Shown one piece after another: positions 35,256 through 47,260 of a stretch of DNA of 64,000 bases. A program made the translations under genes and the position numbers. The notes under the pieces are model-generated. The model had not been told where the DNA came from. It worked only from the letters and a program-made list of their open reading frames with translations, and did no database searches. The DNA is from Ostrinia nubilalis (taxonomy: Eukaryota > Arthropoda > Insecta > Lepidoptera > Crambidae): assembly GCF_963855985.1 (NCBI RefSeq), contig NC_087092.1, positions 15,190,001 through 15,254,000 of the forward strand, in the 5' to 3' direction. The number at the start of each line of letters is the position of its first letter. Position 1 is the first letter of the stretch.

Positions 35256-38037
35256 CACTCGTGAGCAAAAGTATGGAATCACTTACATGAAGTTGTTTCC
35301 ATGCGATTTTGTATACCTACTAACGAACTTGTAAGTAACAAAAAAGTGGCACCATTTTAAAGATTAAACTTTTAACTTTAAATTGATACCAAATTCATTT
35401 AAATCACACCAGTATTTAAAAGAATATCCCGCCTAATGTGAAGAAGTAAGGAAAAAGACATGTATCAACTGTTTGATACGTCACGAGTTGCGGCCTATTT
35501 ACCCCCTATAAAAGCACGTGTTTTCGGATTTTTGCTTTCACACGTTGATCCATACACATCTCCGTTTCTATTGACACTTTACCTTGGATTCTACACCTTC
35601 AGAAGCAGCACAGATCGTTGCACTATTGCAAGAAGGCCTCAGCCAGCGGGCTGTCGCACGTCAGCTCCACATCAGCCAGTCCTGGGGTTCGAAAGTTTTA
35701 AGACGCTTTCGGGAGACTAGTGGCTTTATCCCGAGACCAAGTTCTGAACAGCGCCGGTGCACATCGCAGAGGGATGACCGTTTTTTCATGTCAACCTCTC
35801 TATGAAATCGTCATTTGACTGGTAGGTATCGACGTCCAGCAAGAGCTCAGAAATGTTCGTAGGATAGCTGTTAGCAAGTGGCCAGTTCGTCTAAGATATA
35901 AGGGTCATTCCACCGGCCAAGAAAATCACGTGTCCGGGGCCAAAAAGTACCCGAATATCATAATATTTTAGTAACAAATATTTTTATCTAATAATATAAC
36001 TTTGGTTCTTGTTGTTAAACCACAGAGATAGTTAATAATAGTTAAATAAGTGATTAAAAAAAATCGTAAGTCGTCAAAAATTGATTACCACGACGTGTCC
36101 GCGCTCCCGATTTCAGAACAAACTTGCTCGTACAAATTAATCCGTTATTATTACCGCTTTCAATGCTTATCTAATCGATTACTGATTAAATAATCGTTGA
36201 TAAATTAAATACGATATAACTATATGACTAAAAGGTTTTGTAAAATAACTATTTGAAGTTGTGTCCGGGCGTTAACCCTGATTACCCCGACACGTCACTA
36301 ATGTGCGCCTACGTCCCTAGCTACGCAATTAAGAAACGAACTCTATCCTCCCCCGTGAACCTTTAGTGGTGGCCTGCGTGCCGAGGTGATCGGTAATGCA
36401 ACTCGTCGCAGGATTTCGGAGTTATCGAGATAAGAATATGATTACCCCGACCTTGGTTCAGTGCACGATTGATTTACTCTATCCTGTTTTTTTAGGTTTC
36501 TTTACATGGAAAGTTCTTGAGAATGTACAGGAATAATGGTCCATGTAACCGCATTTTTGTGTATTAAAACATATGGGATACAACTTACAGGTTGGGCAGG
36601 GCTCAGGATAAACCTTAATTTTTTGACTACCCCGACCTTGATTACCCCGACTTTTGTCACCGGGTAATCAATAATACTGTAATTTTACTAATGAATGATT
36701 AACTAAATAACGTTTAATAAGCAAAATTACCCTTTACTAAAATGAAATCCTATCCTATTAATACATAATATTGTCACTCAAAATTGGCAAGACCCCTGGA
36801 CTCGACCTTATCACCGCTGAAATGCTGTAAGCCGATGGAAACTTCGCCGTTAACGTCCTGATACCTGTCTTCGAAAACATCTGGATTGAAGAGGAACTCC
36901 CAGACGACTGGCATAAGGGGCTTCTAATTATTGTGCCGAAAAAAGGGTAAAGCAAGGGTATCAGTACCGGAAGACCCAAGAGATGCGATCTGGAGTGAGG
37001 AATTGCACACCGTTGGTGCAGAGGATGTCCAACGAGTCCACAATTTCACTTACCTCGGGAGCATCGTTTCAGAGCCTGGAGGTATCGAAGAGCACATCAC
37101 TTCGCGCATTGCCAAGGCCAGAGCTACCTTTGCACAACTTCGAGCCGTATGGCAGTCACGGAAATTGACCCAAGTAAGATCAAAATATTCGGGTCCAACG
37201 TCAAACCAGTTCTGCTCTATGGGCGTGAAACGTGGAAGGTCACTAAGGTTATCTCGCACCAGCTGCAGATCTTCTTCAGCCGCTGTCTTCGCCGAATTCT
37301 CCATCGAGATGTGTACGAGCAAATTGAAAGCGTGCTTATCGGTGACCTGCCGTCAGTTTCGAGCCTGTGGCAGGCCTTTTTGGAGTCAAATTCTATTGCT
37401 TATATCTTAGACGAACTGTCCACTTGCTAACAGCTATCCTACGAACATTTCTGAGCTCTTTCTGGACGTCGATACCAGTCAAATGACGATTTCATAGAGA
37501 GTTTGACATGAAAAAACGGTCATCCCTCTGCGATGTGCACCGGCGCTGTTCAGAACTTGGTCTCGGGATAAAGCCACCAGTCTCCCGAAAGCGTCTTAAA
37601 ACTTTCGAAACCCAGGACTGGCTTATGTGGAGCTGACGTGCGACAGCCCGCTGGCTGAGCCCTTCTTGCAATAGTGCAACGATTTGTGCTGCTTCTGAAG
37701 GTGTAGAATCCCAGGTAAAGTGTCAAAAGAAGCGGAGATGTGTATGGATCAACGTGTAAAAGCAAAAATCCGAAAATACGTGCTTTTATATGGGGTAAAT
37801 AGGCCGCAACTCGCGACGTATCAAACAGTTGATACATGTCTTTTTCCTTACTTCTTCACATAAGCGGGATATTCTTTTAAATACTGGTGTGATTTAAATG
37901 AATTTGGTATCAATTTAAAGTTAAAAGTTAAATCTTTAAAATGGTGCAACTTTTTTTGTTAATAACAAATTCGTTAGTACACAAGATCGCGTGGAAACAA
38001 CTTCATGTAAGTGATTCCATACTTTTGCTCGCGAGTG
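35256..38037. mobile_element. Tc1-like element with ~640-bp inverted arms, in GR-F intron 3
   Basis: Ends CACTCGTGAGCAAAAGTATG / CATACTTTTGCTCGCGAGTG are flanked by TA (35254-35255, 38038-38039). The arms 35256-35905 and 37398-38037 are inverted copies at about 90% identity. Each includes the start of a Tc1-type transposase: LLQEGLSQRAVARQLHISQS and LRRFRETSGFIPRP in the left arm (plus, from 35584), the matching frame on the minus strand in the right arm. No DDE catalytic part is present. The centre holds foreign DNA, including a reverse-transcriptase fragment. Confidence 0.8.
36770..37400 (+). pseudogene. Non-LTR reverse transcriptase fragments between the Tc1 arms
   Basis: The first piece (36777-36950) matches the GKTPGxDxIxAEML...WHKGLLIIVPKKG region of a reverse transcriptase. 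A second piece (37020-37350) jumps to the C-terminal part: VHNFTYLGSIVSEPGG, then VLLYGRETWKVT and FFSRCLRRILH. The catalytic middle is deleted. Clade not determined. Confidence 0.65.
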
Positions 38038-38342
38038 TAGTATTTTGAAAATCCATTCTACGGGCATATTTATACGAAAGTGTAACATTAAAAAAAATAT
38101 TCAATTCAAGTTAATAAAAAATTGTTCGAGATGCGACTCTTAATTTATTATACATACTTATTTCAGATGTAAATTCGGAGAAATTCCAGAATCTGAAGGA
38201 TTTCCACCGACTGGTCTCCGTGGAGCCCCTCAGTATAGAGCTGATGGAGTCCTTACCAGTCGGCATGTACATTCTCCCCGCCATCCTCTCGCTGACCGTC
38301 AATTACGTCATCGCTGGCTTGCAAATGAATAACGTCATCTAA

Positions 38343-39104
38343 TCAATGTACTCATTACGTAAACGTGACTCGTGCGAATAAATATTCATTTTCTTGAATT
38401 ATTTTATTTTTTGTAAAACGATCTATCCTATCTTATAAGGGCTCACAAGTTGGCGCCACTATCATATTCATTACCACTACAGTATCTACTTTAGCACTGA
38501 AGTGGCGTATGATACGATATAGGTAAGTAGATAAGTAATACAATCGTCTGATTACACAAAACGTATAAGTGCAATCGTTCTGTAACATTTAGTTTCCTAA
38601 CAAACACAGTTCAAAGGCCGGGCTCCAAACTAACGTACCAAAACAAGGTACTGTGTAACATACGAATCAGGCGCCGTCAGGAATTACTTAACATTCGGCA
38701 GTCGATTCGCCCGCACCGGAGCTTTGTATCGCGCGTGCCCCGAATCCCACGAACAATAAACACAGCCAGCATACCCTGACCTATCCCCTAATTCTGTACT
38801 CAAAAAAATCCCCTGTATTCCAACATTCTCATACATCGCAAGAGACCTGCAACAACTGGCTGCGTGCTGAACTATAAACATGTTTGTTTGACAAAAGTGT
38901 TAAGTGAACCAAATTTTGAAAGGTTGATATTTTCTTTTTCACACTGTTGATACATGTAACTTAATATGTATGGATCTGTGATTTCAAAGTATAATTCATT
39001 ATCCTATTGGGATTATAAACTTCACTGGTGGGATCAGAAAAAGTAGACATTTATTTAGACCACTGGTTACGCATGAACACCTACAGCATTCACCAGTGCA
39101 CCTA
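38343..39104. other. Intergenic after GR-F, no gene seen
   Basis: No exon or repeat recognised. Small frames at 38684-38881 lack family resemblance. Confidence 0.5.
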
Positions 39105-39267
39105 CCATGAGTTTACGTTAGGTGTGCTCGCTAGCGAGTACGTCAAAAATCTCTATGAAGATTTTGTTTCTTGAAAGTAGCCGCTAGAGGCGCTGCACAA
39201 TATGTCATACAATTAATGTCATTTTTTACGTAGTCGCTAGCGAGCACACCTAACGTAAACTCATGGT
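39105..39267. mobile_element. 163-bp MITE with TA target duplication
   Basis: Long inverted ends (about 40 bp) starting CCATGAGTTTACGTTAGGTG, containing CTCGCTAGCGAG, flanked by TA on both sides (39103-39104, 39268-39269). Confidence 0.85.
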
Positions 39268-41324
39268 AAGCACACTGATTGCCTATTACAAATGACTAAC
39301 GTAAGCACCATGGACAATCACGTATTTCATTAGAATTAAAACATTATTACATCGCGGCATCGGAATAATTTACGTAATACATTTTAGTGCTCGTCTGTAC
39401 GAACCGCTGCACTTGAACCGATATTTATTAATCGAAAATGTCCAGCAAATTATACAATACAAATACAAAAATACAATACAAAATTGTTTATTCAGAATCA
39501 GGTTTGAATTTAAACAGGGTTTCGATTGGGGTTTTCTTTTAAGTATAAGTAGATACTTGTGTTAGAAAACCCCGCTCTCCATTTACAATGATTTACATTA
39601 GGTATGTAATTATACAGCTAGGAAATACAATGCATATCTATTGACTTATTTTGCAAGTAGGAACTGAAAATTGTGTGTGTGTGTGTGGTTATTATGTAGT
39701 AGTAATTTTATTAATTTATTTAATGAAAAGTTATGTGTTTGCATATTTAATTAATTTTGATTTTAGGTTAATTTCGTTTAGGGAAGCCGGTATTGTAAAT
39801 TATATTAGATTTAAATTTTTAACTTTACGTTAGTTTATTTCATGTAAATAAATTATCGATAGTCGCAAAGCAATTTCAAACTGATTAAGTCGTCCAATCC
39901 GATGAGCGATGGCTGGGCAAATGAGATTAATCAGTTGTCCAAACAGGATTGACTGTAGCATTTCGGCAGTAATATGTGGTAATTGTCAATCATCGCATTG
40001 CAAATTGCAGGAAATTAAAGTGTAATAAATTTTATTGAGAATGATTTATTAAAACATTTTTAATTACGGTTTCCAATCAATCGTGGCACTTTTTATAAGC
40101 TGTCGAAATGCTTATTTACTTTTGCTATTTTCAAAGTCAACTAATTAGATGAAATGAGTTATTAATTTTATTAAGTACTAGGTCATAACTTAACCACCCA
40201 AAAAATGAACATTAAAAACAGTCTTGAAAAAGTACAATTTAGTCAGTCTTATTGCTAAAAACCGATCACTTTCAGACAATGCCGGGTTATCAAGTTGTAA
40301 AGAAATAGCATCATAATTTACTTCCAAAACGGTAATGTTTAATCTCACTAAACAAAGTCATTCTCGCTGACCGGCTTACAGCCTCTCCAAATAGCCTCAC
40401 CCGGCTCACAAAGCCAACCTCCGAATTCATCTCCTCGTTCCGAATACCCGAACACCTCATCCACTTACAGGCCCGAACAATTGTTTCGACACGTGTCTGT
40501 TGCCACTAATAGCACTCACCATCTTACAAATAAGCTTAGTAACTGACCAGCGTAAATAGGCATTGATCTCCAGACTCTTCGGAAGAAAGCTCTTCAGAAG
40601 TAAGGGTCAGCTAAGAGTGGTCAGCCCGTAATGACACGTTGCAATAGGCCAGCATTTGATGAGGGTGTAAACTGTTCGGTTGGAAAGCCGATAGCAAATA
40701 TAGAGTATCACGAAGACTGGCTTGTTATCGTTTGCTTGATTGATGACGTCACGTCTCTCGGGAAAGACGGTTCAGTGCTTGTAACATCTGGCAGTCTGAT
40801 TTTACGAGTGCTTTTTCAGTTATGTTTTAGGTACAAATAGCTTGAAAGGAAATAGATAACTATTCGGATCATTTGAAAAGAAATAGGAAAAATAAAGAAC
40901 TAAAGAATCTAGAATACCTATTTGCAAGTAAAATGTTATTATCGCATGACTATAAAAGAATGAACGTAAAAATGGAAACCCAAGATATAGTCCGTATTAT
41001 GAAATGACACTCAAAATATTGAAATCAAACGAATATTTTTGAACAATCACAGGTTTTACGATGTCTTTGCCTGGGTTTGAATTGAGTTCTGGGCATTTCA
41101 TAAAACGAGATATATGTGCATATTACGAAACGATTCTCAAAATTCAACTCAATTTAATTATTCATCAAAGTGAAAACTGTCTTAAATTATTATTATTTTT
41201 ATTTTTTAGATAAGGACGTTTATTTGTCAAAAGTATTTACAATTTACTTACAGAGAAAACATCTTTTGTACTTAATACTAAATTAACAGTCTTCTGGTAA
41301 CAACACAAATAAAAAAAATCTGTC
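39268..41324. other. Intergenic, no gene seen
   Basis: AT-rich with short open frames only (for example 39651-39833, 40631-40840). None shows a recognisable motif. A (GT)n run lies at 39672-39687. Confidence 0.5.
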
Positions 41325-41472
41325 TAAGGCCCGATTCGACCAAACTTTTATCAGAGAATAACTCCTGGTATAACTGGCACATTGACAGTTTCAGTATGGG
41401 AAATACCTATGTCAAAACTGACGATTTATTCTGAGATTAATATTTACTCTTTTTGGTCAAATCCACCCTAAA
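41325..41472. mobile_element. MITE related to the AAGGGCTGAT family
   Basis: Imperfect inverted ends (TAAGGCCCGATTCGACCAAA / TTTGGTCAAATCCACCCTAA). The centre CAGTATGGGAAATACCTATG is shared with 28991-29132. Confidence 0.65.
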
Positions 41473-41830
41473 TGACGCAATGGTTTGACAGTTCGCCGTA
41501 ATGAACATCAAATACACACATAAAATATTACCTCCAAACTTCCCCGAACCTATTCTCGATACAATTTCGAGCAGCGTAAGCAGAACCTTTCAAAACACTT
41601 GTTTTCTCTCAAGTAAAGGACAAAACGGGCGTATTGGAGCCGAGGGACTAGTCCCGATGACATGACGTCCTGAAATAATATAAAGTTTCCCTTATCCAGG
41701 TTTGTAGGTCAATGTTTCTGACGCTTAAAAGTTGAGTGATATTTTTTATGATCGGACACAAAATTTGGAGCATATTCCTTACTAGCTCGCTGAGGCTCCA
41801 CCCGCGTGGATTTCGGTAAATTATAGCATA

Positions 41831-42095
41831 ATCTGTCCTGCACTGAAGTGGCAATGGGCAGGGCACATAGTACGCAGAACTGACGGCCGATGGGACAGCA
41901 AGGTTCTGGAGTGGAGGCCACGTACCGGAAAACGCAGCGTGAGACGTCCACCCACCAGGTGGACCGACGACCTGATAAAGGTAGCAGGAAGGCGCTGGAT
42001 GCAGGCCGCTACCAACCGTGCGATGTGGAAGTCATTGGGGGAGACCTATGTTCAGTAGTGGACGTCCTGTGGCTGAAATGATGATGACGATGAAT
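41831..42095 (+). mobile_element. RTE-like retrotransposon 3' end
   Basis: Encodes WQWAGHIVRRTDGRW, EWRPRTGKRSVRRPPTRWTD and an AATNRAMWKSLGETYVQ-like tail with an early stop, followed by GAAATGATGATGACGATGAA. Same subfamily as 22190 and 61838. Confidence 0.8.
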
Positions 42096-42831
42096 CTGTC
42101 CTGATATTTAAGCTATTTTCTTGTACTGTTTTATCAAAACCCATCCAGTCGTTTTTGCGATCTATCCTTACAAACTTTTGCGTGTATTTTATGGGTAGAG
42201 TAATGCCCTCAAAAAGTTTAGGGTACCGACCCTGAATCTGTTATCAATCAATTCTAGTTAGAGATAACTTCTTGGTCTCCCACGCGACTTCGAACGTGAC
42301 GAAAGTCTTTTACAACCTGTCTTTGCATACCACGATTTTAATGCAGATCAAAACCGATTTAAGTTTATTTAATTCATTTCGCTCGACATAATGACAAATT
42401 AAGACATATTATATATATTACAAACTGTGTGTGCATTACAAAAAGTAAAGGATGATATTTCTGCATCTTACATCATTATAGAAAGAAATAAAAACACATC
42501 AGATTCATTAATAAAAATTGTAACGTAAAGTTACCAACAAATTACTGATAAGCAATCCATTCAAACCACCAATAATAAATGAACGCTTGACTCGTAGCCA
42601 ATGGACGCTACAGTCGTAGCTTTCGTAGCAATACTACGACGTAACGTGTAGCTTGTTGACTCAGCTTTGATTCCGTAGTCCGCACTACAACTCAAATTAG
42701 TGCTACGGTTCTGCGTAGGTCTACGAGCTACGAGTAACCGCTACCAGGCCTGGCTCACTCCGCGCGGTACATCCGATAATTACCTACAGCGAAGCGCCCC
42801 GCCGGCGGGTATTATATCAGTCGAGTGTCAC
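42096..42831. other. Intergenic, no gene seen
   Basis: Around 42595-42745 there is a block with many TACG/CGTA words (GCTACAGTCGTAGCTTTCGT) that may be a degraded repeat. Otherwise nothing recognised. Confidence 0.4.
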
Positions 42832-43187
42832 TAGGGGTTGCAAGTCCCGGTACTAAGGAGTGTTACTGAATTACCGGTACCAGGTCCAAGCCAGTACCGG
42901 GAAAACCGGGAAATTCGGGAATTTCGGTACCCACGAGAATGGTTATCAAAACAAATTACCTAATTTGCACGTAATTTTAATAAAAATGTGAATAGATTAA
43001 CAAAAATATTAAACTTTTTCTGTTTAGTTCAATTGGTCTGTTACCTTAATAATAAATCAGTCAAAACAGTTACACAACACGACAAAACTAGTTATAAATG
43101 CCCATTAAAAATCATAACCGCCATGTTCATAAAAAGCAACAATCGTTTAATCAACCTATTTTAGTTAAAATATGTTTTCTCACTTTC

Positions 43188-43236
<49 letters not shown>

Positions 43237-44734
43237 CCATCCGACCGATTTCGGCCATGGCGACCACTCCGACTCCTAGCTGTCTTGGCGGCGCTGGTGT
43301 GCCCGAAGATGGCTTACGTAGCCTATTTTCGCGGTAAAATCCCTCGCGCATTGAGGGCATCTGAGCACGCCGCCAACATAGTTATAGTGAATGGCGGCAG
43401 ATGGACGGGCCTTCAAGTCATCGCGCTTCGCGTCGAGTTCAGTCGTACGCTGCACCTCGAACTCGTGGACTTGCCTTTTCACAATCTCCCGCCATTCTGG
43501 ACGCTGTGCTGCCAAACCTTCCCACTGAGAGGGCTCAATGTTGCATCTTTTCATGTGCCGCTTCTGTACATCTTTGTACCTGAGGAGTTGACCGCCATGT
43601 TTCCGCTTACCCTCCTCAAGTTCAGAGTAGAAGATGCGCTTCGCCACTCTCTCCTCCGGCATACGTGATACGTGACCACAACATCGAAGTTGGCGAGGCA
43701 TTATATAGGCCTCAATGCCACCCACATGGGCTCGTCGTAGCACCTCGGTATTGCGCACTCGATCAGACCATCTGATCTTCATGATGGTGCGAAGGCATTT
43801 GAGGTGGAAACGATCCAGTGTGCGTATATGGTAGCGATACACGCACCACGCCTCGGAGGAGTACAGTAGGTTTGGCAGCACAACCGCCATGTATATTGAA
43901 ATTTTTGTAGCCAGCTTTAGGTCATGCGAGCAGAAAACCTTGGAACGCAGCTTCCCAAATGCTGCAGCTGCAGCACTGATCCTGCTGCTGATCTCGGCAT
44001 CAAGGTCACATTTGGATGTTATAGTACTCCCCAGATATTGGAACTTATCCACCTGTTTCAGTACATCCTCACCAAGCATAATGCTTAGAGATTCGTGGTC
44101 ATTTGTGTCCAAAGACATCACTTCAGTCTTCTTGACACTTATCTTCAGGCCGAACTTGCGGCATGCCTGGTGAAAGAGGGACATCAGCTGTTGCAGGCCT
44201 TCTGAGGATTCTGCTAGAAAGCACAAATCATCAGCATACATGATCTCAGTGATCAGTGCATACGAGACTTTAGTGCGCGCCTTAAGTCTGGCTAAGTTGA
44301 ACAGGCTGCCATCTGTGCGAAAACGGATGCGGATTCCCTCAGAAACAGTTTTTCACTTTCTATCAATGTCAAATACTGGCAGCGACAAGAGTTAGGGACA
44401 AAACATAAATTAAATAAATTAGGTTTATAAAAAACACGCTATTATAAGAAATAATAAGTAGTACCTAAGTACAATCAGATAAAACAATCAGTCTTAAAAG
44501 GATAGTAATGAATTAGAAACATTATTAATATTTTTTTTCATTTGTTGATAGTGTGTACGTAAAAAGATGATGGCATCTAGTCAAAAAATTGTTATTCAAA
44601 AATAAATTATTGAAGTCCCGAAAGTACCGAAAGTCTCGGGAATTGCATCGTCAGTACCGGAACTAGATAAAGGATAAGATTACCGGGAATTCCCGGGAAA
44701 AATGAGTACCGGGATTTCCCGGGAGCAAACCCTA
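42832..44734. mobile_element. hAT-type element carrying a retrotransposon fragment
   Basis: Ends TAGGGGTTGCAAGTCCCGGT and (inverted) TAGGGTTTGCTCCCGGGAAA are flanked by a perfect 8-bp duplication AGTGTCAC (42824-42831, 44735-44742). Subterminal regions repeat GGTACCGG and CCGGGAA words. No transposase is present; the interior is largely a reverse-transcriptase fragment on the minus strand. Confidence 0.85.
43190..44349 (-). pseudogene. Non-LTR reverse transcriptase, C-terminal part with (GAT)n tail
   Basis: An open minus-strand frame from about 44349 to 43276 starts inside the polymerase ([15 protein letters not shown], then [12 protein letters not shown] with the catalytic YADD). It continues [20 protein letters not shown], the thumb-like [19 protein letters not shown], and ends in a C2H2-type finger [21 protein letters not shown] minus its last His. 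The last base of the stop is at 43276. A run of GAT repeats (43191-43236) forms the 3' tail. The 5' part (endonuclease, fingers) is absent. The frame is uninterrupted over about 350 codons, so insertion is recent. Clade unsettled; the microsatellite tail is RTE-like. Confidence 0.75.
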
Positions 44735-44810
44735 AGTGTCACGCGCGCGCCCGTCAGGACGCTGGCGTGCGTTGTAGTACCTAATTCTATGATCGAAGTA
44801 TTATTTAAAA

Positions 44811-44917
44811 ATGGACATAAAGAGAAAGAAATATTATTGTGCGGCGTTCGGGTGTTTAAATTCGAAAAGAAATCTACCGGATTTATCTTTTTTTTCGCTT
44901 CCCAAAGATGCTGAAAG
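44811..44917 (+). CDS. Isolated THAP-domain first exon (partial gene or transposon relic)
   Basis: From ATG 44811 the frame encodes MDIKRKKYYCAAFGCLNSKR, then NLPDLSFFSLPKDAER, and meets a GTATGT donor at 44918. The CxxxxC spacing followed by LSFFSLPKD fits the start of a THAP C2CH zinc finger (DNA binding, in host factors and P-element-like transposases). The continuation, with the later Cys/His pair, was not found in the next 2 kb, so this is either the first exon of a gene with a long intron or a leftover piece. It begins 77 bp after the 42832 hAT element's target duplication. Confidence 0.5.
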
Positions 44918-47066
44918 GTATGTTGGCCATGTAGGTAATCAATAATTCTTAGGATAGTATAGGAACCTAACCTACCATGACTACTGCTCAGAATGCGTTC
45001 GTTCGTTTCAGCCAAAAATGACGTCCACTGCTGGACAAAGGCCTCTCCCAAGGTTTTCCATAATCAATGCGTACTTACCTAGTTACATACGTACCTCATT
45101 ACAAATAAGTAGATTAATTATTTTTTTACTAGACACTACTAGACAGCAACCCTAACAGCGTAAGAAGAGTTCAGAGGCACGCGACAGAAAGAGACAAAAC
45201 TTGTAGGTGAATAAAATTGTAGGTACTTAGTGCTGTGCGAGCTGAATTCCACTGTATCGCGTCGTAGCAAGACTCGCATTTATTTAAATCGTCTTGCGGA
45301 GTAATCCTTCTGTACCTGTACTATTACTTATTCTGTGCCGCTACGTGCTCGTAGAACGTTTTGTTACGAAAATTATGAATTCAAATACTACATATTATAT
45401 TTAATTTGCGAACATGGATATTACAAGTAGGTGTTACAGGTATTTTAGTATAAGTATAGTAGAACAGTTAGCTACGAGAAAATATTTATTATACTTTCTG
45501 GAGCGCGAAATTAATGCGTGAACTTTTTTATATTACCAATTAATTTGTCGATACCACGAATTTGGGTATGGAAACTCACATAATTTAATATTTTTAATTT
45601 TAACTAGCTAATTTAAATTTCAAATTATACCAGCCATTTGGATTACCTACTTCAAACAACAAATGCAATTGGGTTGTTTTTGGAGGTCCTACCCAAGTTT
45701 AAGTAGACTGCCAATATGTGTAATCCGTAAAGGTGTCGTTAGTAACCAAAATTGGAGGCGGGAATCGTGTCACTTGGTCGACTGGAGCCCTTAATTGCTC
45801 CCGTTTCGGGCCCGCTCCGAAACCCTTTCGAAATATCTTAATTGGGGACTCCAGAACGTCATTAGCTAGGCAGCGTCATCAGTTCTTAGAAATCCCTCGG
45901 GACAAACTTGTTATAACGGTTCGGAATCTAATTAATCTTAACACATTTCAAAGTAGGCGCTTCATTACGGTTGAAAACATCAATATGCTGGCTGACTGAC
46001 AACTGGCTATCAAGTAAGTACTAAGCTACTCGTATTTAATGGGACCTCGTGTCATGGCAGTGAAATGATGTTCAATATAAATAAATAAATACCAGTATCG
46101 ACCTTAGGGCGCACGTGTATAATTATTGTGAATACATAGACGAGTGATAGTTATATGTCCTATAGTTAGAAGAATAAGTTTTCGAGGGCGAACAATCGGT
46201 CTCGCCAGCTCAACTTCTCTTTAAAAACTAGTCTATTACTAATCAATACAACGAGGCGCCTATAAATAATATTTGGATTTAACATTACGAGTAATAACAC
46301 TCCAAATAAATATTTGATAGAGAGAAACGTAATGAATTAATTACACCACCTAGTAAGCAGTGGCCATTCGAGTCAGACAAAGTGAAAAGTCGTGTATAGC
46401 ATTCGGCTGTTACTGATTTATGGGACTTAGAACAAGAATACAGCGTTTATAGCGGAAAGGAATACTGTGTATTCTTTCGAAACACGTTGGGATTACAGTT
46501 TACGTTTTGTGCTCTAGATCTGTGCCTGTGACTGTAGACCAAGTAAAACTGGTGACGATTCAATTTCGTCACCACTTCACGTAGCAGAGGAGCAACAAAT
46601 TATTTGTTAATTTGATCGCCGTCAAGTAGCTCGGTATCGAGCTGGTCATACACGTAATTTGGGAATCTGATAAATTATTTCTATAATTCAATAATACTTG
46701 GCTCCATTAGTATCTTTTATTCTCTAATACTACTGACTAACAACACACAGCCGACAGCTTGAGAATAAAAATGCTAAACAAAAAAAACGCTATCTTCTCT
46801 TCGGGCCCAAATGGGCCCGTTTGGTCCATACTTGGTTTTTTTCATATACCTACGTAATACAAGCACATCACGGTCAACGTCCGCTCGAAGGCCCAAATGT
46901 GGTAACCCTAATTATTCAGTTTCAGAGTGCCTTATCTGAGGCTGTTTTTGAGGATACGTAATATAAAAATGTATGCTAGTAGCAAGATATCAGTTTTTAG
47001 CTCACTAATCAAAATAGAAAGATATCTGTAGTATGCTACAGAGTACGCTACAATTATTATTTATTA
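44918..47066. other. Intergenic, one RTE-like fragment
   Basis: At 45000-45060 there is a short RTE-like tail (GACGTCCACTGCTGGACAAA). The remainder to 47066 shows no convincing exon. The 88-codon frame at 45733-45999 has no recognised motif. Confidence 0.45.
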
Positions 47067-47260
47067 CTAGCTGACCCGGCGAACTCTGTTCCGCCTTAAA
47101 GGCAATAAATAAGCCATCGCATTTTTTCCTTATTTGCTCACCGTTTAGACCTACCCTGGACTGCGACAAACATTTTAAAACCAAAATCAGCTCAATCGGC
47201 CCAGGCGTTCTCGAGTTTTAATCAGACTAACGAACAGAAATTCATTTTTTTTATAGTGGT
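47067..47260 (-). mobile_element. Helitron-like (Lep1-type) repeat, minus orientation
   Basis: Begins CTAGCTGACCCGGCGAACTC, the reverse of a Helitron-like end (GAGTTCGCCGGGTCAGCTAG), and contains CAAAATCAGCTCAATCGGCC and TCGAGTTTTAATCAGACTAA. The other end is not sharp. Confidence 0.55.

Larger units (their letters stand above)
30196..38342 (+). pseudogene. GR-F: gustatory receptor remnant, 5'-truncated and split by a transposon
   Basis: Exon 1 part 1 is 30196-30447 and starts mid-protein at SLVIILYSAPRYGKVFKLL, aligning with residue 81 onward of GR-C. A 3.7-kb element (30448-34167) follows. Exon 1 part 2 is 34169-34393 (YLSETWFESRHVTIPLLYC ... KKCFTHQ, donor GTGAGT), offset by one T in an 8-T run. 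Exon 2 is 34513-34590 (HFIYMAYLLLF), exon 3 34670-34826 (VRNEVLSLKRILAQ), exon 4 38167-38342 (TVNYVIAGLQMNNVI, stop). Intron 3 (3.3 kb) is enlarged by a Tc1-like element. No upstream exon with the VHRDF block was found, so the first ~80 codons, including the first membrane span, are lost. Exons 2-4 are intact in frame and splice sites, so inactivation is probably fairly recent. Confidence 0.85.

Noticed and set aside
43191..43236. (GAT)n run as an independent microsatellite or a poly-His coding tract
   Set aside because: It abuts the end of a reverse-transcriptase fragment and is better explained as that element's 3' tail.
45733..45999. 88-codon plus-strand frame as a possible gene
   Set aside because: No domain, no supporting splice sites and no paralogue in the window.
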